DNA of 64,000 bases from Apostichopus japonicus (Eukaryota > Echinodermata > Holothuroidea > Aspidochirotida > Stichopodidae): assembly GCF_037975245.1 (NCBI RefSeq), contig NC_092578.1:15110321-15174320 (forward strand). The letters are read 5' to 3'. Numbering within the stretch: the first letter of the stretch is position 1; every line of letters starts with the position of its first letter. The notes beneath the pieces were generated by a model that was not told the origin of the DNA, made no database searches, and saw only the letters and a program-made list of their open reading frames with translations. This document shows, one piece after another, positions 41,201 through 53,042 of the stretch. The translations under genes and the position numbers were made by a program.

Positions 41201-43797
41201 CCGAGGTGACGATATCTAAGGTCTGACTATTTTCTCGTAATAAGTGAGTCATGTTCATCTCCTTCTTCTTGTGTCGTTGACACTCCTGCTCCTTAGCAGC
41301 AAGTCTGTCATTCCACCTCGAGTCGGTCTCCTTGAGCTGATTCTCCAGCTCTCGACACTGTACGGTCATTGACCCGAGGTCATCCTTCATTACTCGACGC
41401 GCGGCAGAATTGGCTTTTACCTCTTTGCCGAAACTGGTCACAGCTTTCTTAAGGATCGTCTGATCCCGTTGCTTGATTTTCAGCTGAAATGCCATATCGT
41501 GATGGATCTTCACCACTTGACGGCTTTCTTCGCTAAGCCGATTTAGGACGCGTATGACGTCATCCCGCTCTCGGTGATGGCTGACCGATCGCTTTTTGAA
41601 TATTCCACGCTGAGCCTTTTCAAACTTTAGAAGTTTCTTGTGTACGAGTTCGGCGATGGTTTGGTTGCAGAGAGCGACTGTTGCACGCAGTTCTTCGGTA
41701 GGTGAGCTGATTAAAATGAAAAGAATAGAAGCAACTATTAACAGTAACTTCCTTATACGATTGTGTCGCCATTAACTTCCTTATGGAGCACTGTTGTTAC
41801 CTTAGCATTATTGGAATCCTACCAAACTGAACTGATCATGTGTCGTTTTGAAATTTATACAAGAATTACGATACATTATAATTGACAAAATAGTTATATA
41901 TGACAGAACCGCATAAATAACGCTTAAAGGCTGGAAAGTGGAGGAGACCAATTCTTTCTCCTTAATTTAAAGATATCCCATCTCACCTTTGTTGACTCTC
42001 TTGCAGTTGTTGTTCCTGGTCGGTTGGTTGGTCCTCCAAGGTGGTGGTGGTTGAAGGAAGTGGAATGGAGTGGTTGTTGTTGTTAGAAGGCACAGAAGGG
42101 AGACCGGAAGATCCCTCCACTAACACCCCGTCCACGAAAACTAGGTCATCTAGGTAGACGATGACCTGTGAAAGAGGAACAAAGAATGTCCTGCCTTTGA
42201 ATAATTTGAAAAAAAAAGCAACTGGTGTTTGTTTTATAAATATTTCCAGTTACTAATAATGACCAAATTTATGATCTCCTCTACGACATTTTCATGACTG
42301 ATATGGTAAATAAAATAACTATAAACTCTTTCCCGAAATATCATGTCTTTGAAAATACTAGCAATTTTGGTGCCCCGCTTAATTTGTGCACATCATCGGT
42401 AAACTTATAGTCTTGACTACGACTAGTTTTTTCATGAGCCCACAGAACATACAGAAGGTTAAAGGGACAACGAATTATCAAATTTCAAATCAAATATAAC
42501 GCAGAATAATAACACTCATTAGTCTAAGACTCATCTTCATAACTTGTCACAATGCTAAGATGTAACCATTTTTGCATTTATTCCATTGTATTGTGATGAC
42601 AACATTGCCCAATATTATGATATATCATAATTGAACTAGACATCCATTATTTCTGTCCTGATACAGTAAACACATGGGCGTATGAGCAAAATTTGATTTA
42701 TTTCTTTGAGAGGGGAGTGGGTGGGGAGCTGTAACGATAATTCATAATGTGAAACATATTACGCATGATTGCTTTATCGTATCCCTGGCTACTCCTTCCC
42801 CACTCTATACGTGCATAACTCCAATCAGGATATACATTACCGGTACTGATCTAGTTGCTTCGTACATAGATTAATTATAGACTATATAATAATTAATCTA
42901 TGCTTTGTGTTCGTGATTACGCCCTCAAGTTCCTATTCAAACCACCGGCGCCATGATATTGGTTATGATTTGTTGTTTCTAAACACACTATGCATAATGG
43001 TATATCTTACAACATTGAGGAAACAAAACATGAACACTTTTGCGACCTTTTGGTGACCTATGATTATCAACATCGTAACAACGACCAAACGCAGGCCAAA
43101 TTCGGACGAACCGATATGCGACCATCATTGTATGTTATAATATCATTATTATATACATTATGCATGTGTATAGTTTGACGAAATTTGGCGTTCCAAGGCT
43201 ATGAGATAGAGGTAAAATCGGTCAAATTTATCTACAAACTCATCAATAAAGCTTGACTTAACGAGGATTAATAATTTAGCTCATATGACGTCACGCCGAT
43301 TATTAGATGTAGACGATAATTCAAAAGCAGTTGCAAATTGCCCCCCCCCCCCCCACCTCCAGTTAAAGAGTTGAGATATTGTAGCCGAATGTACTCTCTT
43401 CCTTCTAGTAATATGTCGAGCTATTTACCTTTGCTCACCACAGCTGATGATATTCTATCTACAACCGTGTTACTCCCGTGTTGCTAGTAGATGCCCGGTC
43501 CAAGACTAAGCTAAGAAACATATATGAGAAGTATTACAAGCATCATATACTGACCTTATCATTGTCCATAGGTTGGACTTCAAAATCACCAAACTTGATG
43601 CGGAGCGAGTCATCGCTCAACGTATCACAGCCGGGAAATCCCCATGCGACGTTGTTATTCGCAGGTTCGCTTGGTTTCTGAATAAATTCAGACATAATCG
43701 CTTTGAATGCTCCGAAAAGTAAAAGTGTAGCAAGTACGCAAACTTTAAGAATCGATGTGTTGACATCTAATGTGTGATAACTGTTACTAGGTACCAC
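38298..43797 (-). CDS. Membrane-anchored long coiled-coil protein, paralogue B
   Basis: Same structure as paralogue A: exons 43797-43555, 42165-41987, 41706-38848 (2,859 nt) and 38412-38298, with identical intron phases and a TAA stop. The first exon encodes the same single hydrophobic helix and the GFPGCD...DNDK segment; exon 2 is one codon longer than in A. The long coiled-coil exon has exactly the same length as in A and no stops, although dozens of residues differ, with changes clustered in the middle third. Equal length and open frame after visible divergence argue that both copies are under constraint. Start codon uncertain as in A: a TAA lies seven codons upstream of position 43797 without an ATG. 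Function not recognised; an elongated membrane tether or scaffold is an inference from shape. Confidence 0.8.
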
Positions 43798-44110
43798 AGC
43801 ATATTTTCCTCCTTATGAAACTTACAGTGACGCAACAGTGACGCATTTTACCTCACGCAGAAACTGGCGTATGAACTGATCTAATGCGCGATGTAACACA
43901 TGTAAGGAAACTTTTGATTAACACATACCATTAGCATTTCTAGAGGGAATAGGGCAGGGCCAAAGGGATTGCGTCAAGGCGCTGACTATATGATCTCTCG
44001 ACGTACGCAGCATTAAAAAACAAACGCGCAAAACAAGAGACTTTGATATGCGCGCATCTGCGTCACACACGATCATATATGGCTACAAAGGTTTTGACGT
44101 CACGAATTAC
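43798..44110 (-). promoter_or_regulatory. Conserved 5' flank of paralogue B with CRE palindrome
   Basis: Aligns with the 5' flank of paralogue A up to TGACGTCACGAATTA (TGACGTCA at 44095-44102). Homology stops just after that, and the satellite seen upstream of A and C is absent. Instead an EcoRI/EcoRV-rich inverted repeat follows at about 44,214. Confidence 0.5.
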
Positions 44111-44213
44111 TTCGCATGCAACTGGAAATTTTACGGTGGTAAAGAACGACAATGTTCTCGTGATGTTATTTAACTTAGCAACTACGAATAATCGTAAATA
44201 TAAAGAGGTTAAA

Positions 44214-44500
44214 ATATGAATTCGAATTCTTGATATCTCGAATTCAATTTTTGATATCACTAATTCAAATTTGGATATCTCTAGTTGTATTCCCGATATC
44301 TCGAATTCAATTTAGGATATCCCTAAATCGAATTCTTGATATCTCTAATTCAATTTTGGAATCTCGAATTCGAATTCTTGATATCTCGAATTCAATTTCT
44401 GATATCTCAAATATGTTGAAATTATTGATATCTGGAAATGCATTAGAGATATCTGAAAATGAATTAGAGATATCCAAAAATGAATAAGAGATATCTGTAA
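44214..44500. repeat. Inverted array of alternating GATATC and GAATTC palindromes
   Basis: A run of roughly 20-24-bp units of the form GATATCTCGAATTCAATTYT is repeated about eight times (44,220-44,410). The orientation then flips: from about 44,425 the units read GAATTAGAGATATCTGAAAA, the reverse complement of the first type. The whole could fold into a long imperfect hairpin. No coding value; the Ile/Ser-rich open frame through it is a by-product. Could be a MITE-like or foldback element. Confidence 0.75.
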
Positions 44501-47100
44501 TTGCTGAATAAATGTGAGCAATTAATTTTGGTGCGAGAACTATACGCCGATGGTGACGGAATTATGATAGATGGCCTTATTTATGAATACAGAGTTAGAT
44601 TATTCGTTGGACAGACTGTCAATTCTGGTGATTCTTCATCTGTAGGTGATGATTTATTTATAAATACAAACATGAGTCGCACCTTGATGTTTTAGTAGGT
44701 AGTCGAAAGTTTCTTTTTTGGGGGGCTGGGTATGGGTTGGGTGACTGTGCTAATTTGATGATGTATGGTTACATTATCTCTCCCGCATATTAAATGGTTC
44801 TTTACACAGTGAGAGTTTAATATCATCTGACATTCGGTCCGAATTATAAAGTTATATCAGACGAATTGTGGCAGCTGTGTCGATGAGAACAATTGTCTTA
44901 TATACTAATTTGTTGTATGGCAGTAGTGTGACTTAAGCGTAGTGTATGAGTAATTGGTACAGATTGGCTATATACTCCAGAAGCGAATCACGATAGGATT
45001 TAGGGAAATCATACATTAAAGCTGGACGCACATGTACTGCCCTGACTGCAAAGAATTAAACTCAATGTGTCCGTCGATTGCGTCGAGACCCAAACTCCTA
45101 GAACTGACATCCCTGCCGGCTCCTCAACAACACTGAACAACTGCTTAATTGCACTGGTGGGGTCTTAGGGGAAAGGCGCTGGAAGCTTTAGCATTTGAGC
45201 ATTTGGTGATAATTCTCGTTCTCTCATAACAGCTCAGTTAGAACAGAAACACAAATCAGAAAGCGGAATTACAATTCTCTGGAAAGTTTTCTAAACCCTG
45301 GTGGAGATTCTGGTGACTTCAGCTGCAGCAGTTGCAGATATTATCTTAGTGGCGTAACGATGAGCCTGGGGGCCTCCGACTATTGGCCCAAATGGGCCCC
45401 TATCAGGAGGTCCAAGCAAGGGCGTCCGCAGAAATTTTCACAAGGGGGAAGGGAGAATCAGTAGGTCATGTAGGTGTAACACACTACTCGATACTATCTA
45501 AGCGGAGCGCCACAGCCGTTGGCGGAGAGCGTACCACGATTTGTTTTGGCCAAAAAATACTCCTAGATCGTTGGAAAAGACACTTCCCGTTCAGGTTGCA
45601 TTTACACATCGGTTATTTTAAGATCTCATGTCTTAGGATTTTGACTTTCAATAATTTCAGTAGTGCATTATGGGTCCGTATGCAATGAACATAACTAGAG
45701 AACTGTTGGTTGGGTGAAATCATTGAAATGTCAAATGTTTAACTTTTCTTCCTTCAATTTATGATTTTCGAGGGGGGGGGGGGAGGGGGTGGGCAAGTGG
45801 TGTTGACTGAGCAAATTACAAATTGTGCCTGACTGATTTAGGTATAGGGGATGTAGTAGGATAAAAAAAAATTATAAAGGAGGGGTGCGACTACAGGCTC
45901 GGTGAATGTAAATCCCATTCAATAAGATTTGATGTATTCTGAGGCATATTTTGACAATAAATTAGGTCTATAATCAATATTATATAAATATTGATAAATA
46001 TATATATATATATATATACATTCATATATGCAACGTTGTGCTAGTATAACATTAGCGCAATTATGCAGCTTATCGACACGATGAATCTTACGGAACTTTG
46101 TTCGTGAGATTTTATTTGATTCTACGGATGCTCATCAGCTAATTTCCAATTGCCAACAATCTCCTATTCTTATGAGGTGTACACCCCCCTCCCCCCAAAC
46201 ATACACACAAAATTTATAGTAACTATTATTTGTAGATTCTAAGAGTATATTTCTAGCCATAAAGAAACAAAATTATACTATTGGAGAGTCATCATGTGTA
46301 AACGTATGACTACAGACTATTTAGGTAATTTTCAGCCCCCCCCCCTTCAAAACAAAAATCCACCGATCACGTGATTCCATGCCAAATTAATATTTATGAC
46401 GTAAAGGTACAATTCCCGTCACCAAAGAATAAAAATGAAAAAGGCATAAAGTCAACCGTTACAGAGATTAAAACGTTTATCAGTAGTCCGGTGAGTTCGA
46501 TATTTCTGCCAAAAATTATTTTAAGCAAATTGTCGAGCTATACGTAACTAGATATTTTAAACCGAATATCATTGCAAAGAAGAAAGAAACGTGGGAAGAT
46601 TGGTTAATCAGTTGTTGTATTTTGCATTTTATATTGCAAGTATTTTAATGTTTTGTACTTGATATGTTGATATCCTATAGGCAAGCCGTTGTTTTATATC
46701 AAAATGATGTATGTCATTTTGGTATTACATTCATGGATTGTGACTTTCACTTTGTATCAAACTTGTTTCTTCTGCTCAATCTTAAATTGAAATGGAAAAG
46801 AGTAGGCACCACAAGAAAGCTACGATTATTTTTATATTTGCTGCTTTAACTAAACAGTGATTCCTAATAATAATTAGGGAACAAATCAATTACAATAATT
46901 TAAAGCTATGCATGACATTCATTCTAAAATGCCCGACCATGAGTGTGTGTGAGACTACGGGAATGACGAATCTATTTCATCTGATTAGTGTGTTAAGAAG
47001 TTATAGATTCAGACCACTGACGCCGAACCACTAAGGCGAAGCCATTTAAGGATAATTTCCTTATGCTTATACCACTCTATACTGTTCTTCCAAGGCATGC
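44501..47100. other. Intergenic spacer with transposon-like fragments
   Basis: No credible gene. At about 45,352 a hAT-like end (AGTGGCGTAACGATGAGCC) and at about 45,418 another end-like sequence (CAAGGGCGTCCGCAG) occur without matching partners. G-runs occur at 45,770-45,790, and a short (TA)n at 45,997-46,018. The rest is AT-rich and featureless to my reading. Confidence 0.4.
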
Positions 47101-47107
47101 TGCAAAT

Positions 47108-47192
47108 CACTCGTACTGACAGTATGAAGAGTTCCTAATCTTTCTATGATAGAAATATGATATTCATACTGTTCATACTGTCAGTAGGAGTG
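47108..47192. repeat. Inverted repeat, 21-bp arms
   Basis: The arm at 47108-47128 (reading CACTCGTACTGACAGTATGA then A) is matched by its complement at 47172-47192 with two mismatches, around a 43-base spacer. Flanking sequence pairs weakly further out. It lies downstream of the Ig gene's first exon, inside its first intron or 3' side. Possible MITE relic or hairpin; function unknown. Confidence 0.6.
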
Positions 47193-47319
47193 CTTCCAGG
47201 CACTGGATGTTATTACAGTATATGAATAGCCTAGCTGTAGTGAAAAACGTAATGTGTCACAAATACTTGAAACCTTGCTTCTTTGAAAGGCTCCTATATA
47301 AGATTCAAAAACAACTTAC

Positions 47320-48115
47320 CAGGATTTGATTTTGTCATTTCCCAAAAACAACTATCTGAGTAAACATTGACGGACATGAACTCCAACTGTCTCTGGGTAG
47401 CAACACATCCGACTGTTGAATTACCTTCACAATAGGTAATGGAAATAGTTACCTCACTATGGATGCCGTCATCGGAATAATGTGTCTCAAAGGTACACTC
47501 ATTTGGTTCAATAACCTTTATGTCTATGACGGGATATGCGTTAGGAATCGAACACGTTAGTTTATAGCCATTGCGATTATCCAAAACTGAAGTCAGATCT
47601 TGAAATTCACAAAGAAGAGGTGCAGACGGCTGATAAATTGTGACAAGACGGTAGGTATGATGAAGGATATGTACATTGTCATACAAGCCATAATAATCTA
47701 TCACCGACACACGATACGTTCCTGCATCTTCTGCCTGAAGGCCTAGGATTCCAAAAGCGAAATCATAAAAGTACATTGGATTCTCTCTATGTGAGTATTC
47801 CACTTGAAAAATATAACGGTTCACTATATGAGCTTTATCAGACCAAAATATTTCACTGTACGACAAAATAGGCCTACTATGAGATGAGTCTTCATTTTGG
47901 GATGTGCCGGTGTAGTTAAATTGTAATTTCATTATGTATATTTTGTATGTATAAGAGAAAGAAAAAGTTGGAAATGAGAAGTCACAGCCTACAACCGCAT
48001 AACAGTCTGTTGTTCTGACAGATGGTTCATGTTGACAATGAATTTCACAATCACTTCCCTCCGAAAATGACGATAAAAAGAGGAAAAACGATAACAACAA
48101 AAGTAAAATCTCCAT
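47320..48115 (-). CDS. Immunoglobulin-superfamily protein, first coding exon (two Ig-like domains)
   Basis: Starts at ATG 48115 with a clear signal peptide (MEILLLLLSFFLFLSSFSEG). An Ig V-type domain follows, with a Cys near CDYA/CDFSF, a W in EIFWSDK and the diagnostic AEDAGTYRVSV before its last strand. A second Ig-like domain follows, with YKLTCSIPNAYP and a GCVATQRQ strand. N-glycosylation sequons NYT and NST are visible. The exon ends at 47,320 with donor GTAAGT in the Gly codon (phase 1), so more exons lie to the left (none found with confidence), probably encoding further domains or an anchor. Two Ig domains on one exon without an internal intron is unusual. Likely a cell-surface or secreted recognition protein; no specific family recognised. 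Confidence 0.75.
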
Positions 48116-48745
48116 ATTGACGTATAAAACCTTAATAACGAAAGGTAACACGGTACGTTATTCCGTTCCTTTCGGATTACAGGCCCACTTTGCACATACA
48201 TCCGCTGTTCATCTTGGTTTGGCAAATGCAATGCAAGTATTCTCCAACAAGCTCTCCCAAATCTCGGAGCATATATACTTAGTGCGCTGTGTAGTGCAAT
48301 ATAGTTTTTTTTTTTATATTACCAACTATTTGGTTTTCTTTCAAACCATGGTATTAATCAAGTTTTCTGAGTGGAATAGACCGATATTGTTAAAATAAGG
48401 TTATAGTCCCAAAATATGACTAGGATGTGTCAGGCTCATGCAGCCTACAGAGAAATGACATCCTCCGTTAGTGGTTACGACCAATGCAGGATATATAACA
48501 GCCACGGTAGTGTATGAACTGAGATTCTCCGCTCGACAATTGTAGAGTAACACATATCCAGTGTCAATGTCAATATTTCTGTTAATTTAATGCTCTTAAT
48601 CGTTTGTGAAGGTATCCAATGTTAACTATATATTATTCTTTCCACCGCAGTTTCAATTTTATATACAAGCCCAAGTGTATACCTATCTATCCATCTATAT
48701 ATAACTGAAGTGAGTTGGAAAATCCAGAGCAGAGAAAAAACTTCC
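48116..48745. other. 5' flank of the Ig gene
   Basis: No gene seen on either strand. It should contain the promoter and 5' UTR of the minus-strand Ig gene, but no core element could be identified. Confidence 0.35.
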
Positions 48746-48817
48746 AGCCCCCACCGGGATTCGAGCCCGGGCCTCCCGCTTTATATGCGGACACCCTAAC
48801 CACTAGGCTATGGACGC
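48746..48817 (-). tRNA. tRNA-like locus (pseudo-tRNA or SINE head), anticodon-position ATA
   Basis: 72 nt on minus folds as a cloverleaf. Acceptor strands GCGTCCA/TGGGGGC have one mismatch (G-G) and one wobble. The anticodon stem TCCGC/GCGGG encloses ATATAAA, which places ATA at the anticodon. The T stem is CCGGG/CCCGG. It has a perfect A box TAGCCTAGTGG and a near-perfect B box GGCTCGAATCC, and is followed on minus by TTTTTT at about 48,734-48,740, a pol III stop. The acceptor mismatch, CTCGAAT T-loop and unusual A34 anticodon make a tRNA pseudogene or tRNA-derived SINE more likely than a working tRNA-Tyr. Confidence 0.5.
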
Positions 48818-48899
48818 TGATTGTATGTCCAAAGGAAGGTCGTTATTTCACTGTAGGCGTTTGTCACCTGTATCGAACAATACTAGTTCTGTTGTGGTG

Positions 48900-50950
48900 A
48901 CACACCCTAGAGAACAAACATGATGCTAACCAACTCGAAATCATTTGTGATTCCGAAAGCCGGATCTCAAAAGAGATAGGCCTATACTTTGAACAGACTT
49001 TTGTTTATGAAATGGAGGTAAACGACAAAGGCAAATGAATATCACATCATTTGAAATTGTAGTTAGTTGCAAGAACAAAGCGAAATAGAAAGTGATTAAT
49101 CAAGAATGAAATCCCTGTAAATGACTTTTTTGTTTGTTTTTTGTTACAAGTGTATACGTAGACAGGCGACAAGGGTAATTGGTTTTCTTTAAAATATCAT
49201 TATTTTTGTAACCTTCATTGATAGACCACAGCATGAATTTTGGTTTCGAAACGCTGAGTGTGTGTCTGTTTGTGTAGGCTATGTATGTATGAATGTGTGT
49301 AGAGGGAAGAGTGTATTCAATGATGCAATGCGGCGCAAAATGGATTATCTGATTGTCGGGAATAATACTCGAGTTTTTAAGTGTTTATTCATTTAACATG
49401 AACATTGTTATACAAAGACATGTAAGTCAACCAGAATGCAAAATGCTTTGAGGATTCACTAGACTTCTGATTGAAGATAACCAGAAATAGCTGTAACACT
49501 ATAATTGGTCCGAAACACTATTTTGATGTGCACTTACACTATGGCATGGTTGACCACAGGTCAGTCTACTGTACCTGGCAATACACAACTCCACCAAAAA
49601 CAATAGGGGACTTTTGTACTCAATGTCATGCAGTTTTAAAAACTACTCGCCATTTGGCGACCGTGACCAAAATTCTACTCGCCAAAACGCAAACTTCACT
49701 CGCCACTATGACTGCTGTTCAAATCTCCATAGTACAGATCTACAACATCAATACTTTCTATGAACAAAGGCACTTAGGCAGGGTACACGGTGCTGCGTAT
49801 TTGCACATTGCAAAGTTATGTAGAATTTTTTGGCACCAAACGTAATTTATGAACAAAGCATGAGAAGAAGCCTCTTGTCTGTGGTAGAGATTAATATGTA
49901 TGCTGAATACGATACAAGTTTCGATCTCGGTCATCAGCTGCCAATGTGAATATTGTTTGTCATATATAACTCAATGCTTTATGCTGTATTACTTGCATTG
50001 AGGTATGTTGTTCATCCTGGCTATACGCTACTGTACAGCCTAGTGTGTCACATTAATATTCTTGTAGTGTCATCGAAACCGCACTGCAGTTTTGCTGTCT
50101 GTTTACTTCTTTGGTTACATCACTGCGTGAGCAAAGTCGTCGTTTGTACCACTGAATTTCGAAACTGCGATGGGAGTGTGACGGCATATTTGTTGGTGGT
50201 CTGTGGAGTGACGATAACTTTTACGATCTTTGAAGCTCTGTCGATAGGCCCGAAGCTGAAATGTTTCCTTTTCCTACTTCGAAAGCAGCGTTGGCATTGG
50301 TTCTTCGCAACGTAAATGTAAGTTATGAACTTCGAAGGCACCTTTTTCTTATAGACCTAGTTGTGCGAAATTCGTTATTTCGGCACTATACACAGGCTTT
50401 ACCCACAATGAGTAAGTACTAAGTCGCACTCAAAGAATGAGAATTGTCCGAAAACATGTTAATATTGATGCTGATCGAAGTTAGCTCTATTATGTACAAT
50501 ACTGACTTCGAGAATTGGGCTGTCATACGAATAGGAAAAGGTATCATGTTATTCACCCATTAGCCGGACAAATAAAGTGTATTGCCCTCATTTAATGGTA
50601 AGTCATTTTTCATCCGACTCTGGGCAAACAACATGAACCATTCTCTTATGCCCCAGCAGCTGGCCTGAAAAGAATTGCATGAAAGCCATTGGATAGAACA
50701 TTGGTCCTTGAAGGATTACCTGTTTCTGACCCTATGCTTTCTGAAAAGAATGTAATATGAATAGAGAATACCGTTCACTTTGAACCTCCAGTGCTTTGCA
50801 CTGCATCAACAAGTGTGAAAATTGTGTTACTCTGCACCTTCTTAGCTCAGCAGAGTGATTGGTAAAAATCAATTACTAGATATATAGCATGGCAAACATT
50901 GCCAATATAGTTGTAGATGTTGCGCTGTTTGAATGGTGCACACTTTCTGC
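48900..50950. other. Gene-poor stretch
   Basis: I see no splice-consistent exon, RNA gene or full transposon. Around 49,640-49,710 a short ACTCGCCA motif is repeated several times. The open frames here of 60-124 codons have no recognisable content. Confidence 0.4.
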
Positions 50951-50961
50951 GTATGAATATG

Positions 50962-51240
50962 CAGGCACGTAGCCAAGGGGGGGGGGGGGGCGAAGGGGGC
51001 GACCGCACCCCCTGAGCATATTTTTTTTGTATGTTTTTATGATATCGCTAGTAATGTAAGGGTAGATGCAACTTACAAGGCCATTTCCAACGATCTGGGA
51101 GGCATTTTCAGCCAAAATATTATTGTACGCGTAGCGCCGTGGCGCTACGCTTAGATAGTTTTCAATGCAGAATCTACGGCTCTGATAGTTTGCCTGCAGG
51201 TTTCCCCCCTACCCTTGGTAAATTCCTGGCTACCCGCCTG
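50962..51240. mobile_element. hAT-type MITE (279 bp) with perfect 8-bp target duplication
   Basis: The left end CAGGCACGTAGCCAAGG and the right end CCTGGCTACCCGCCTG form imperfect inverted repeats. Directly outside both ends is tgaatatg (50954-50961 and 51241-51248), a perfect 8-bp duplication. A G-run lies inside the left end. No coding capacity. Confidence 0.85.
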
Positions 51241-51397
51241 TGAATATGACAGGTTACCAGTATGACCAGGTTAATTGCTGTGTGAGCCATATGAGAAGAC
51301 CTAGGGTCTTGATAGAAGACCTTTCAACTGTTTTACCTTTTGACTTACAAGTGTATGTGTGTACAGGGGTAAAACGTTTTCTTATGAATTTTTTTAG

Positions 51398-51529
51398 AGA
51401 ACAAAATGGAACTCATCAAGCTCAAGGTTATATAGCAGTCAACCACTGGATCCTGAGTGGAAAGTCATTGCACAGAAACAACTGAAGGGTGCAGATCCAG
51501 AAGAAAAGCTTACATGGCACACACCAGAG
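51398..51529 (+). CDS. MMUT: Methylmalonyl-CoA mutase, single N-terminal exon (orphan)
   Basis: Exon of 132 nt (44 codons) after a T-rich acceptor (TTTTTTTAG) and before a weak donor (GTACAA). It encodes a Ser/Arg-rich leader-like start, then [17 protein letters not shown] and [13 protein letters not shown]. This matches the start of the mature mitochondrial enzyme, whose family reads PL.PEW..LA..QLKG..PE.L.WHTPEG. The enzyme converts methylmalonyl-CoA to succinyl-CoA in mitochondria with adenosylcobalamin. No upstream start exon and no downstream exon (the KPLY/barrel region) was found in the remaining 12.5 kb. Satellite copy C begins only about 500 bp downstream, so this may be a piece stranded by rearrangement or duplication, or part of a gene with a very long intron. 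Confidence 0.7.
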
Positions 51530-52031
51530 GTACAATCTATGGAGAGTTAGATAACCAGCTAAGAGAGAAAAAAAAACAAGCTTCATTAAATATATAATCT
51601 TCCACATTTAATTTGCCTAGTTGCTTATCTTTGTTCTGATTTTTTTCGTGTCACACGTAAACGAGATGCAAGCAAGCATGCAGACTCATACTGTACTGGC
51701 TTCAATGTACAATGTGTACATATAGGAAAATAGCTGAGAGAATTTCTGCTCATAAAGGCTTTGGTTCTATCGGTGAATGATCATTTAACTAGCCACCTCA
51801 TATCATTTTGGATATTATTTAAAGGTCTGCTGTATAGAACCCAACTTTAGCGCACTATCATGGAAAAAATTCATGAGATCACGCAATTGACCTGCCTTGG
51901 TTGTATAATGACCTCTTTTTACCAATTAGTCTGCAACGCCTGCTACATATTTTTTCTTGTATGAGGGACTTTGTGTGAACACTGTATGATTAACTACACT
52001 GTAGACATGAACATATTTCCACACAGTGTTT

Positions 52032-52160
52032 ACATAATCGCTTTGAATGCTCCGAAAGTAAAAGTATAGCAAGTACGCAAACTTTAAGAATCGATGTGTT
52101 GACATCTAATGTGTGATAACGGTAACTAGGAACCACAGCATATTTCCCTCATTAGGAAAC
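52032..52160 (-). pseudogene. Truncated copy C of the coiled-coil gene first exon
   Basis: Homologous to the 5' half of the first exon of paralogues A and B (hydrophobic helix region), starting abruptly at ACATAATCGCTTTGAATGCT. One A is missing in CCGAAAGTAAAAG relative to both paralogues, which shifts the frame within the helix. The exon's 3' part and all later exons are absent. It is closer to A than to B. Confidence 0.8.
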
Positions 52161-53042
52161 TTACAGTGACGTAACAGTGACGCATTTAACCTCACGCAGA
52201 AACTGGCGTATTAACTGATGTAATGCGTGATATGATAAATGCAACGAAACCTTTGACGAACACATACCATTAGCATTGGTATATGGAATACGGTATGGCC
52301 AAAGGGATTGCGCGAAGGCGCTATCTATATGATCTCTGGACGTAGCTTATAATTGCGCATATAATGCAATGACATGTGAACGCCACATGTCAAAGAAAAC
52401 GCGCATAACGACAGACTTTTAAGTGCGCGCATCTGCGTCACACACGAACACACACGGCTGTAAACGGCAGATTTAGGGATCTGACGTCACGAATTAATAG
52501 ATTAAGATGAGATGGCGCAAATAGCTAACTGACTGTTGGTAGAGGGAGGGGGTTGGATACCATCTTATTCTTCATCCTGGCTACGAATACAGGTCCATAT
52601 GACGTCATCAAACCGTTTGCTTCGCACTTAACTGTACATTTTCGGTGATAACACATGTAAAACAAACGGTTTTACAGTAAACGGTGTATGTAGACCTGGT
52701 AATAAAATAAAACTCTAAATTCATACTTGCTGTACAGAGAACCCCTCCCCTCCCCCACACAGGGTGCGCTATAAAACATGACGAAAGTTGTCACCTTAAT
52801 GATATTGAATGTCATCTTTACGTATATGATGGTGTCATAAGAATGGGTTTTATGATGGCAGATTATTCTTAAAATATGTAAAACGTATAAGCCTAACATT
52901 TATGAAAAGAAATATGCCCACATGATAAATAAGTTCAATAAAAGCAAAGTAGCATATTTGTAAGAGCCAACGAGGCGAGGATATAACTCATGCAGGAATG
53001 TAATTGTCGGATGGCTTCCGACCTCCATTTAGTAACCCCCCC
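52161..53042 (-). other. 5' flank of truncated copy C (duplicated promoter region)
   Basis: Aligns along its whole length with 20,884-21,780, including the CRE palindrome TGACGTCA at 52482-52489 and the boundary with the satellite. A second TGACGTCA at 52600-52607 is present here but degraded in copy A (CGACCTCA). The duplication therefore carried flank and satellite together. Confidence 0.75.

Noticed and set aside
45352-45900. A further complete hAT element starting AGTGGCGTAACGATGAG
   Set aside because: No matching inverted end or 8-bp duplication found, so only a fragment can be claimed.
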